Shown one piece after another: positions 9,804 to 19,500 of a DNA stretch of 64,000 nt (position 1 is the first letter of the stretch; the number at the start of each line of letters is the position of its first letter). A model generated the notes under the pieces. It saw nothing but the letters and a program-made list of their open reading frames with translations, was not told where the DNA came from and made no database searches. The DNA is from Nothopassalora personata (Eukaryota > Ascomycota > Dothideomycetes > Mycosphaerellales > Mycosphaerellaceae). Location: NCBI GenBank assembly GCA_033816765.1, contig CM066295.1, positions 3,038,001 through 3,102,000 on the forward strand. Reading direction: 5' to 3'. The translations under genes and the position numbers were made by a program.

Positions 9804-11826
9804 ATGAGCGCTACTCAAGCAGCTGGTAGGGGAACACCCGCCCCCAGCGAAGCAGGAAGCATCCGCCGTGCGCCACCACAACAGACTACCACCACGAAGG
9901 ACGATGAGTCTGATGACGATGACGAGCCTACCCCAAGGAAGAACGACGTTAAGGCTGCTAAGCCAGACCTCTTCCACGGAGACAGAGCCAAGTTCGACGA
10001 CTGGATCAATCAGATGGATATGTACCTCATGTTCAACCCAGTCGATGCCGATAAAAGGACTATCTTCGCCATCACGTACCTTCGCGGAAGTGCGCAGAAC
10101 TGGATCAAACCTTACCTTAAGGAATACCTTGAAGGAAGGTATGGGACGATTAGACCCCACTGGAATGTTCAGGAGCTACACCCTTTTCAAAGAGAAGATG
10201 AAGTCAATCTTTGGAACCTCGAACGAAGTCCAACAGGCCATACGAATTATTCAACACCTAAAGCAGAAGACGTCTACTTCAGAGTATGCCGCCAAATTCG
10301 AAGAATACGGACAAATCACCGGATGGGACCAGACGGCGTTGATGACTATGTTCCGACGTGGACTTAAGGACTCCGTCAAGGACGAGTTGATAAGACACGG
10401 GGGACGGATCACCAACCTCGAAGAGCTAATGAAGGCGTCGATCAATATCGATGACCAGCTCTGGGAACGACACCAGGAGAAGAAATACGACTCCAAAGTA
10501 GGAGGAATAGCAGGATACGCTCCGGATCGCAGACCCTTAGGAGGATACGTTGCGAAGGGAGAATTCTCACGACAAAGCCAACCCTACTATGGACCACAGC
10601 CAATGGAACTGGACGTTACCCAACGAGGACGGAGGATCGTTAAGAGTAGGGGCCACGGAAAGCCCTTTAAAGGAAAAGGAAAACTCACATGCTATGCCTG
10701 TGGCAAGGAAGGCCACATGGCGCGGGATTGCCGCGGTAAAAATATGGTGCGCCGCGAGCAGTTCAATATGATGCAACCCCGAACTAGTAAATCTGAGAGC
10801 AGCGTTGGATCTCGGGGAGATACCGACTATACTCGGAGAGTGGGGGAGAGAGCTAGCAACAGAAGCACGACGCCTCTCCTGGACCCCTCAGAAGGACGAG
10901 GAGGATACCATGGGCAGCAAATGGTGGTCATTCCATTTGATGCGAAGAACCAACCACGACAGTTCAACATGATGACACGAAGAGTCGACTACGAGACCGA
11001 ACCTGAGTCTCGAAATGGTCATGGAAGCCTTCATTGGCGATTCTGTTACCAAGACTCGTGTCAAATCCACTACGCCGCGAAGTCAGGCGCAGGGTATTGG
11101 CCTCAACAACCACGAGGAACCCTGGGAGCGACGCATAGGCAAGACGTCACGCTCAGAGAAGTGGACATCGATGAATCCTACTTCAACGAAGATGGAAGCG
11201 ATAAAGAAAATCAGGACCCAGGATGGAACGGATCATGGTCACCAGAACCACAGGAAGAAAGTCAAGAAACCACCGGGCTAGATACCATCGAGGAAGAACA
11301 GGATCCGGAAGAATCAAGCGAAGAAGATTCCTCCGAAGGAGAAGAGAGCGACACTGACGACGACAACGAACAACTTACCTTCACGGTAGATGCACCCAAG
11401 AGACTATACGACATGATCATCTACCTACAAAGAAGGCACGAGGAATTCCTACCTAAGATAGGTGGACGAAGGAGGCTACATTCCATTGAGTTTGACAAGA
11501 CACTCGACACCCTACGAGGCATGGCCTGGGGATACCCACTCATGGAAACAACCGAAAACCTAGCAACCGCCATTACAGAACGACCACCTATAGGAAGCCG
11601 AATAACAGGTACCGGGTACCAAACACCGTCAGGAACATTCGTATCGAATGAATTACACAACATAGTGCAACACGCACGCGCACTCTACTCAGAAACGCAG
11701 AAGATCCAGGAACGCAACAGACTACAGGTGTGGACACAGGGCAACGGGCTACAGGTTCTAGCCGAAGCCTCTAGGTACGAAGCACAGCGAACCACATACC
11801 ATTCGGGAAAAGGATCAGCTCCCTAG
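9804..11826 (+). CDS. gag: Element A Gag (nucleocapsid), frameshifted by a 4-bp duplication
   Basis: Gag forms the virus-like particle and binds element RNA. ATG at 9804 opens a frame with a capsid-like segment (FDDWINQMDMYLMFNP, then AQNWIKPYL). At 10131-10138 the tetranucleotide GAAG is doubled; after it the capsid continues in the frame that ends at TAG 11824-11826. RIP-degraded element B (about 21650) has the sequence without the duplication and stays in frame, and element C agrees, so the duplication is a lesion private to A. The second part holds a CX2CX4HX4C zinc knuckle (CYACGKEGHMARDC, about 10690-10731) and a long acidic tail. A frame from ATG 9868 is partly an artefact: its first 90 residues are the shifted frame. 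Confidence 0.85.
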
Positions 11827-11828
11827 GA

Positions 11829-14800
11829 ATGAGCGACCGGAGGGAGTTATGCAATATTCACGCTCACGCATCGACATCAAACACAGTTTTCCAGACACAA
11901 GCAATCGTCAACGGACACAAGACCAGTGTCATGATCGACTCAGGAGCAGCGGGGAATTTTATCTCTGAGTCTTTCACAAGAAGAAACGGGTTAGCTACCC
12001 TGAAGAAGAAATGGGGTTACGAGTTGATCGCGGTAAACGGATCATCGTTACCTAGCGTGGAATGGGAGACGACACCATTGCCACTGGCTATCCAACAGCA
12101 CCACGAGAATATTACCTTGGATGTCACTGATATGGCCAGTCATGACATAGTATTAGGTATGCCTTGGTTGAGAAAGCACAATCCAGTAATCGACTGGAGA
12201 AGAGGAGTACTCACATTTAGGGAATGCGATTGCGTTGTCGACATTCAGCCTGCGCAGTGGCAGCGTTCACTGGCAGATGAGGCAAGGAAACAGCTAAACG
12301 AGATACAGCTTGCGCCGAACAGAAGGACAGAAGAACCACCTTCGACCGGGACAGACACTGGCGTGGGGCCGCCGGGTCACGAAGTCACTGGAAGTGATGG
12401 AAGTAACGCACCATCGAAGAATACTAACATCTCAGAGTTGAGTATTCCCAAGGAGTATCGCAAGTGGTCGCGACTCTTTGAAGAGGAGAGAGGCAAAACC
12501 GCCTTACCTAAGCACCGCCCATGGGATCATAAGATCAACATTCAGCCAGGGAAAGAGCCTCCATGGGGACCCCTATATCAAATGTCTGAGAAAGAGCTAC
12601 AGACCCTACGAGAATGGCTGAAGGAGAAGCTAGCCAAAGGATGGATAAGAAGATCCACCTCAAGTGCAGGAACTCCATGCATGTTCGTTCCAAAAGCAAA
12701 CGGGAAGTTACGACTCGTACAAGACTACAGGAAGTTAAACGAGATCACGATCAAGAACCGATACCCGCTACCCAACATCGAAGAAGCACAAGACAGATTA
12801 ACCGGATCAGACTGGTACACGAAGATTGACCTACGAGATGCCTTCTACGCTATACGAATGGCGGAAGGAGAAGAATGGAAGACCGCTTTCAGGACAAGAT
12901 ACGGACTTTACGAATTCTTGGTTATGCCAATGGGATTGACCAACGCACCCGCATCCTGCCAGAACCTTGTTAACGAAACACTTAGAGACCTACTCGACGT
13001 ATGCGTTATCGCCTACATGGACGACATACTAGTCTACACAAAAGGATCCCTACAGGAACACATAAAACAAGTCCAGGACGTCTTCGAACGACTCACGCAA
13101 TCAGGATTTAAGACGGCACCCGAGAAATGCGAATTCCATAAGAAAGAAGTCAAATTCTTAGGCTTCATCATCAGCACTACAGGGATAACGATCGACCCTG
13201 CGAAGACACAGTCAATTAGAGAGTGGCCAGAACCAAAAACAGTCAAGGACGTACAATCATTCCTTGGACTAGCGAACTACAACCGGAAATTCATCAAGGA
13301 TTACGCAAAAATAGCAGCACCAATGACGATGCTTACAAGAAAGGACGTCACTTGGAAATGGGGAAAGGAACAGATTGAAGCATTTAAGAAACTCAAGGAA
13401 CAATGCGCTTCAGCCCCTACGCTTCGACTATTCGATGGTAGCAAGGAAGTCCACATCGAGACCGATGCGTCTGATATGGCAATAGGCGCATGTCTAACAC
13501 AGACACACGATGGGCAGAGACACCCAGTAGCCTATTACTCCCGGAAAATGACCACAGCGGAACAGAACTACGACATCCATGATAAAGAGCTTCTAGCCAT
13601 TGTTGCTGCTATGCAACATTGGAGAGTATATGTCGAGGGCCCACCGAAGTTAACGATTCTTTCTGACCACAAGAATCTTACGTACTTTACGACGACGAAA
13701 GAACTTACTCGAAGGCAAGCCCGCTGGTCGGAGCTGCTGGGACAGTATAAGTTCGAAATTAAATATACTCCAGGACGAGAGAATGGCCGCGCCGACGCGC
13801 TGAGCCGAAGAAGCGACTACATGGAAGGAAAAGAACCAGTGCAACATAAGATATTAAAGACAAACCCCGACGGAAGTCTTAGTGCCAACACAAGAGAATT
13901 CAATAACATCGTACGGATACTAGGCGACAGGGACGAACAATTCCCTATATCGCAAGGAAAATACCAAGTACCTAAGGATCGAGAAGAAGAATGCATACGA
14001 CAACATCACGACGGACCAAATTACGGACACCCCGGAACTTCAAAAACAATGGACCTAATACAACGCAGTTTCTCATTCCCACAGATGAGACTTAAGGTGT
14101 CACGCTATATTAAACAATGCGTACACTGCCAACGAAACAAGACTGCGAGACATGCAAAATACGGTCACCTACAGTTCAGGACACCACCGACAAAACCATG
14201 GGACGAAGTCACAATGGACTTTATTACGAAACTCCCACCGTCAAAGGATCAAGTTACGAAACAACCATACGACATGATACTAGTCATGGTTGATAGACTT
14301 ACGAAATACGCACACTTCATTCCTGCATCGGAAACGTACAATGCAGAGCAGCTCGGATACCTTGTACTGGACAGACTTATCCGATACCACGGATTCCCCC
14401 AAGTATTTATAACGGACAGAGACAAGCTATTCACATCAAACTACTGGAAGACGCTTATGGGAACGATCGGAATTAAACACAAGCTGTCAACAGCATATCA
14501 TCCGGAGACAGACGGACAAACCGAAAGGATGAATCAAACGCTGGAACAATACCTACGACACTACATCAACTATGCACAAGACAACTGGGTTTCATTACTG
14601 CCAATGGCGCAGATTGCACTGAACAACCACAAATCGGAGACAACTTCAACGACGCCATTTTATGCGAACTTTGGTAAAGATCCTAACCTATTTGGAACAC
14701 CTGGATCCCATCCACAAGCCGAGAGAGCAATCGTGACGACGGATACTCTTAAGGAAGTGCACAAAGAAACACGCAAGGCGATCGAAGATGCACAACGAAA

Positions 14801-15254
14801 ACTGTCTCAACAACGGCAGGACACGAGAAAAATGGCACCTCTGCTAAAAGAGGGGGATAAGGTCTATCTCCTCACAAAAAACTTGAGAACAAGAAGACAG
14901 ACCAAGAAACTGGATCACGTCAAGGTCGGACCATTTTTAATCGACAAAGTCGTAGGACCAGTTAACTATCGACTACGACTACCACCTGACGCAAAAATCC
15001 ACCCAGTCTTCCATATCTCCAAGTTGGAACCCGCAGACGCCCAAACACCCTGCCAGGAGAGCTTCCATTTCGAACCGGAAGCAGAAAACGAATTCGAAGT
15101 CGAAAGAATCCTAGATAAGAAAGGTCAGCGATACCTTGTCAAATGGAAAGGATACGACGAATCAGAAAATACCTGGGAACCAAAACAAAACCTACGAAAC
15201 TGTCAGCAAAAGATCCAGGAATACTACAAGACCAAAAAACGGCCAGCCTACTAG
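11829..15254 (+). CDS. pol: Element A Pol polyprotein with C-terminal chromodomain
   Basis: 1141 codons, intact. Protease active site is MIDSGAAGNF (D37). The reverse transcriptase has LVQDYRKLNEIT and YMDD at residues 396-399. RNase H has TDAS with D546. The integrase has an HHCC zinc region (about 725-770) and catalytic D797, D863 and E899 with 35 residues between the last two. The C-terminus (about 1089-1135) is a chromodomain, with FEVERIL and YLVKWKGY, which in chromoviruses directs integration to heterochromatin by binding modified histone H3. The ATG is 2 nt after the Gag stop (TAGGAATGA), in another frame, so termination-reinitiation or frameshifting is likely. RT, RNase H and integrase together copy the RNA and insert the DNA. 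Confidence 0.95.
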   Translation: MSDRRELCNIHAHASTSNTVFQTQAIVNGHKTSVMIDSGAAGNFISESFTRRNGLATLKKKWGYELIAVNGSSLPSVEWETTPLPLAIQQHHENITLDVTDMASHDIVLGMPWLRKHNPVIDWRRGVLTFRECDCVVDIQPAQWQRSLADEARKQLNEIQLAPNRRTEEPPSTGTDTGVGPPGHEVTGSDGSNAPSKNTNISELSIPKEYRKWSRLFEEERGKTALPKHRPWDHKINIQPGKEPPWGPLYQMSEKELQTLREWLKEKLAKGWIRRSTSSAGTPCMFVPKANGKLRLVQDYRKLNEITIKNRYPLPNIEEAQDRLTGSDWYTKIDLRDAFYAIRMAEGEEWKTAFRTRYGLYEFLVMPMGLTNAPASCQNLVNETLRDLLDVCVIAYMDDILVYTKGSLQEHIKQVQDVFERLTQSGFKTAPEKCEFHKKEVKFLGFIISTTGITIDPAKTQSIREWPEPKTVKDVQSFLGLANYNRKFIKDYAKIAAPMTMLTRKDVTWKWGKEQIEAFKKLKEQCASAPTLRLFDGSKEVHIETDASDMAIGACLTQTHDGQRHPVAYYSRKMTTAEQNYDIHDKELLAIVAAMQHWRVYVEGPPKLTILSDHKNLTYFTTTKELTRRQARWSELLGQYKFEIKYTPGRENGRADALSRRSDYMEGKEPVQHKILKTNPDGSLSANTREFNNIVRILGDRDEQFPISQGKYQVPKDREEECIRQHHDGPNYGHPGTSKTMDLIQRSFSFPQMRLKVSRYIKQCVHCQRNKTARHAKYGHLQFRTPPTKPWDEVTMDFITKLPPSKDQVTKQPYDMILVMVDRLTKYAHFIPASETYNAEQLGYLVLDRLIRYHGFPQVFITDRDKLFTSNYWKTLMGTIGIKHKLSTAYHPETDGQTERMNQTLEQYLRHYINYAQDNWVSLLPMAQIALNNHKSETTSTTPFYANFGKDPNLFGTPGSHPQAERAIVTTDTLKEVHKETRKAIEDAQRKLSQQRQDTRKMAPLLKEGDKVYLLTKNLRTRRQTKKLDHVKVGPFLIDKVVGPVNYRLRLPPDAKIHPVFHISKLEPADAQTPCQESFHFEPEAENEFEVERILDKKGQRYLVKWKGYDESENTWEPKQNLRNCQQKIQEYYKTKKRPAY

Positions 15255-15284
15255 TCACCGATTGGCGACCAGTCGGCTGGAAGC

Positions 15285-15357
15285 AGCCAGAGTAGTAATC
15301 GAACCTACGACCTCAAGAGTGTAGACAGCTTGCGCTCTACCACTAAGCTACATGACC
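15285..15357 (-). tRNA. tRNA-like sequence antisense to element A
   Basis: The minus strand has an A-box-like TAGCTTAGTGGTAGAGCG and a B-box-like GGTTCGATTA in normal spacing. Compared with the copy in element C, the T stem has one mismatch (A for C) and the acceptor stem one mismatch, so folding is impaired. The anticodon loop is irregular and I assign no amino acid. It lies 30 nt after the pol stop. Confidence 0.5.
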
Positions 15358-15417
15358 AGGTTTAATAAGGGAAACGGAGAACTTACACGAACATATCTCC
15401 TATGAGAAACCAAACAC

Positions 15418-16017
15418 CTATCCACCAGAAGGACCAGCGCTCGAAGAAGCTGCTGCGGCGTCCTCAAGGGTCGGATATGACCAGAGGGCATCATCCGGAA
15501 TCATCGAAAGGTCCTCCCAGGAAGGAATCGACATCTGGAAAACCCCCTCTAGCTCTTCGGGGCTACCTTCAGGAACGAGAAGACAGGACGAAGGCGCGGA
15601 AAAGGCATCGACACCCACGCTCGGCAAACTGCGAAGATCCTCGAAATCCTTCGCTATCGCCTTTTCCTCCCTGTCCTCAGCAACGCGCAGTTGTTTCCTA
15701 AGACGATGCACCTTTGACATCGCCTCTGTCACCTTCTCTTCAGCCTCATCAAGCTCTCGCTTCAGCTTTCGACGCTGGTTGCGAAGCCGCTCCCACTCAG
15801 TCCACGTGACAGTCACGTCACATTTGACACCCTTGCGAACGCACTCCGAACAACACCCAAAGCGCACATCCACCACACAACGAGGACTCTTCTTTCCTTC
15901 AGGCACTCTGGCCTTTCAACAACCAGAACATGGGGATGGCATCTCGCGGCCCTCGGCTTCGATGCCTAGTGCTTGACGTTCGCGGCGCTCCTGACGTGTT
16001 AGCCGCTCGCCGCTCAT
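15418..16017 (-). CDS. Element A antisense accessory protein, cysteine-rich with coiled coil (one TGA)
   Basis: Minus-strand frame from ATG 16017, 69 nt inside the 3' LTR edge, to TAG at 15418-15420. The N-terminus is basic (RLTRQERRERQ) and is followed by PCSGC, then TGA at 15916-15918, then RCVVDVRFGCCSECVRKG and CDVTVTW. About seven cysteines resemble a zinc-binding array. A charged heptad-like helix follows (about residues 60-110), then an acidic and serine-rich tail. The same layout occurs antisense in B, C and G, which argues for a real gene. The TGA makes this copy a probable pseudogene unless read through; a downstream ATG at 15906 could give a shorter product. I know similar uncharacterised fungal proteins only by pattern. 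Confidence 0.7.
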
Positions 16018-16072
16018 GGTAAAAGATGGGAACTCACAGGAGAAGAAAGAAAACTCGAGGACGAGTTTCAGC

Positions 16073-16086
16073 AGGAAGGGGGATGG
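16073..16086 (+). promoter_or_regulatory. Element A polypurine tract
   Basis: AGGAAGGGGGATGG immediately precedes the 3' LTR and fits the plus-strand DNA primer of LTR elements. G-rich purine tracts occupy the same place in G (about 55490-55501). Confidence 0.7.
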
Positions 16087-16521
16087 TGTTACGGTTCGGA
16101 TGAAGGACGGTGCAGGACGTGGCATGGGGAGGAAGAATCAGAAGACACGAACCAATCGCTAGGATGAGAAAGGGACCCCACGTCCGGGTCACGTGCACGA
16201 CCGCGCGCTTAGTGCATGGTCGAACACGACCGCAGAAGTAGCGTATGGACGTACACGACCACACGACCAGACGACCGGTCGAGTGGACAGACGGACATCT
16301 AACACCGGATGGCATACGAACCTCCTTTGTATTTAGGAACGCTAGAAACCCTTATGGTTCTGATGCGTTCAACTCATGTTACTATCTCACTGATTGGAAT
16401 ACAACTCTTATTCCTATCATTCATCTTCGCTCAGCTTGCTTCAGCCTCTCCAAAGAATAATACCGCCACGTGACTTGACTTATCTCTCTTTTGAGACTAG
16501 CCCTGGAACGAGACAATAACA
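16087..16521 (+). repeat. Element A 3' LTR
   Basis: 435 bp, one visible difference from the 5' LTR (A at 16433). Confidence 0.93.
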
Positions 16522-16526
16522 TCTAG

Positions 16527-19500
16527 TTGTATAGTCCTCCTTCTCTTCGAGGTTCTTCCGGCGCTAGAAATACTCTATTAGAAGTAGCCGGCAGTTCTTA
16601 AGGTTTCTTTCTAGTTCCTAGGTATTTTCTAATTCGTCGTATCCCTTCCATTTAACAAGGTATCGCTAACCTTTCTTATCTAGGATTCTTTCGACTTCGA
16701 ATTCGTTTTCTACTTCCAGCTCGAAATAGAAGCTCTCCTAGTAGGGTGTTTCGGTGTCTACGGGTTCTAACTTAGAGATATGGAAGACTAGGTGGATTTT
16801 TGCGTCTAGTGGTAGTCGTAGGCGGTAGTTAACTAGTCCTATGACTTTATCGATGAAAAATGGTCCGACCTTAACGTAATCTAGTTTCTTAGTCTATCTT
16901 CTTGTTCTTAAGTTTTTTGTAAGGAGATAGACCTTATCCCCCTCTTTTAGTAGAGGTGCCATTTTTCTCGTGTCCTACCGTTATTAAGACAGTTTTTATT
17001 ATGCATCTTCGATCGCCTTACGTGTTTCTTTATGCACTTCCTTAAGAGTGTCCGTCGTTACGATTGCTCTTTCGGCCTATAGGTAAGATCTAGGTGTTCT
17101 AAATAGGTTAGGATCTTTACTAAAGTTCGCATAGAATAGTGTCGTTAAAGTTGTCTCTAATTTGTGGTTGTTTAGTACAATCTACGCTATTAGCAGTAAT
17201 AAGACCTAGTTATCTTATGCATAATTAATGTAGTGTCGTAGGTATTGTTCTAGCGTTTAATTTATCCTTTCGGTTTGTCCGTCTATTTCCGGATAATATG
17301 CTATTAATAGCTTGTGTTTAATTCCGATCGTTCCTATAAGCGTCTTCTAGTAATTTGATGTAAATAGCTTATCTCTATCCGTTATAAACGCTTAAGGGAA
17401 TCCGTAGTATCGGATAAGTCTATCTAGTACGAGGTATCCGAGCTGCTCTACATTGTACGTTTCCGATATAGGAATGAAGTGTGCATACTTCGTAAGTCTA
17501 TTAACTATAACTAGTATTATGTCGTATGGTTGTTTCGTAACTTAATCTCTTAACGGTAGGAGTTTCGTAATAAAGTCTATTATAACTTCGTCCTATAGTT
17601 TCATCGGTAGTGTCCTAAACTGTAGGTAACCGTATTTTACATGTCTCGTAGCCTTATTTCGTTAGTAGTGTACGCATTGTTTAATGTAGCGTAACACCTT
17701 AAGTCTTATCTATAGAAATGAGAAACTACGTTATATTAGGTCCATTGTCTTTAAGGTTCCGGGGTGTCTATAAGTTAGTCCGTCGTAATGTTATCGTATA
17801 CATTCTTCTTCTCGATCCTTTAGTACCTAGTATTTTCCTTACGATATAGGGAATTGTTCGTCCCTATCGCCTAATATCCGTACGATGTTATTAAATTCTC
17901 TTATGTTAGTACTAAGACTTCCGTCGGGGTTCGTCTTCAATATTTTGTGTTACACTGGTTCTTTTCCTTCTATATAGTCGCTTCTTCGGCTCAGCGCGTC
18001 GGCGCGGCCATTCTCTCGTCCTAGAGTATATTTAATTTCGAACTTATACTGTCCTAGTAGCTCCGACTAGCGGGCTTGCCTTCGGGTAAGTTCTTTCGTT
18101 GTCGTGAAGTACGTAAGATTCTTATAGTTAGAAAGAATCGTTAACTTCGGTAGGCCCTCGACATATACTCTCTAATGTTACATGGTAGTAACAATAGCTA
18201 GAAGCTCTTTGTTATGGATGTCGTAGTTCTGTTCCGCTATAGTTATTTTCCGGGAGTAATAGGCTACTGGGTGTCTCTACCTATCGTGTGTCTATGTTAG
18301 ACACGCGCCTATTGCTATATTAGACGCATCGGTCTCGATGTGGACTTCCTTACTACTATCGAATAGTCGAAGCGTAGGGGCTAAAGCGCATTATTCCTTA
18401 AGTTTCTTAAACGCTTCAATCTGTTCCTTTCCCTATTTCTAAGTAACGTCTTTTCTCGTAAGCATCGTTATTAGTGCTGCTGTCTTTACGTAGTCCTTAA
18501 TGAATTTCCGGTTATAGTTCGCTAGTCTAAGGAATAATTGTACGTCCTTAACTGTTTTTAGTTCTAGCCATTCTCTAATTAACTGTGTCTTCGTAGGGTC
18601 GATCGTTATCCCTATAGTACTAATAATAAAGCCTAAGAATTTAACTTCTTTCTTGTAGAATTCGTATTTCTCGGGTGCCGTCTTGAATCCTAATTGCGTA
18701 AGTCGTTCGAAGACGTCTTAGACTTGTCTTATGTGTTCCTATAGGGATCCTTTCGTATAGACTAGTATGTCGTCTATATAGGCGATAACGCATACGTTAA
18801 GTAGGTCTCTAAGTGTTTTGTTAACAAGGTCCTAGTAGGATGCGGGTACGTTAGTTAATCCCATTAGCATAACTAAGAATTCGTAGAGTCCGTATCTTAT
18901 TCTAAAAGCGGTTTTCCATTCTTCTCCTTCTACTATTCGTATAGCATAGAAGGCATCTCGTAGGTTAATCTTCGTGTACTAGTCCGATCCGGTTAATCTA
19001 TCTTATGCTTCTTCGATGTTAGGTAGCGGGTATCGGTTCTTAATTGTAATCTCGTTTAACTTCCTAAAGTCTTATACGAGTCGTAACTTCCCGTTTGCTT
19101 TTAGAACGAACATGCATAGAGTTCCTATACTCGAGGTGGATATTCTTATCTATCCTTTAGCTAGCTTCTCCTTTAGCTATTCTCGTAGGGTCTATAGCTC
19201 TTTCTTAGACATTTAATATAGGGGTCCCTATAGAGGCTCTTTCCCTAGCTAAATGTTAATCTTATAATCCTATAGGCGGTACTTAGGTAAGGCGGTTTTG
19301 CCTCTTTCCTCTTTAAAGAGTCGCGACTACTTGCGATACTCCTTAGGAATACTTAACTCTAAGATGTTAGTATTCTTTGATGGTACGTTACTTCTATTAC
19401 TTCTAGTAACTTCGTAACCCGGCGGCCCTACGCTAGTATCTATCCCGGTCGAAGGTGGTTCTTAATTCCTTCTATTTAGCGTAAGCTATATCTCGTTTAG

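Larger units (their letters stand above)
9352..16521 (+). mobile_element. Element A: young RIP-free Ty3/Gypsy chromovirus
   Basis: 7170 bp. The two 435-bp LTRs differ at one visible base (G at 9698, A at 16433) and start TGTTAC and end ATAACA. The target duplication TCTAG is exact (9347-9351 and 16522-16526). Order: LTR, primer-binding site, gag, pol with chromodomain, antisense tRNA-like gene, antisense accessory ORF, polypurine tract, LTR. CA and TG are retained throughout, so it inserted into B after B was RIP-mutated. Pol is intact, but gag has a frameshift and the antisense ORF a TGA, so this copy is probably not autonomous. Confidence 0.93.

Noticed and set aside
9868..10130. N-terminal 90 residues of the long ORF starting at 9868
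   Set aside because: Shifted-frame translation of the real gag N-terminus; true Gag starts at 9804 and enters this frame only after the GAAG duplication.
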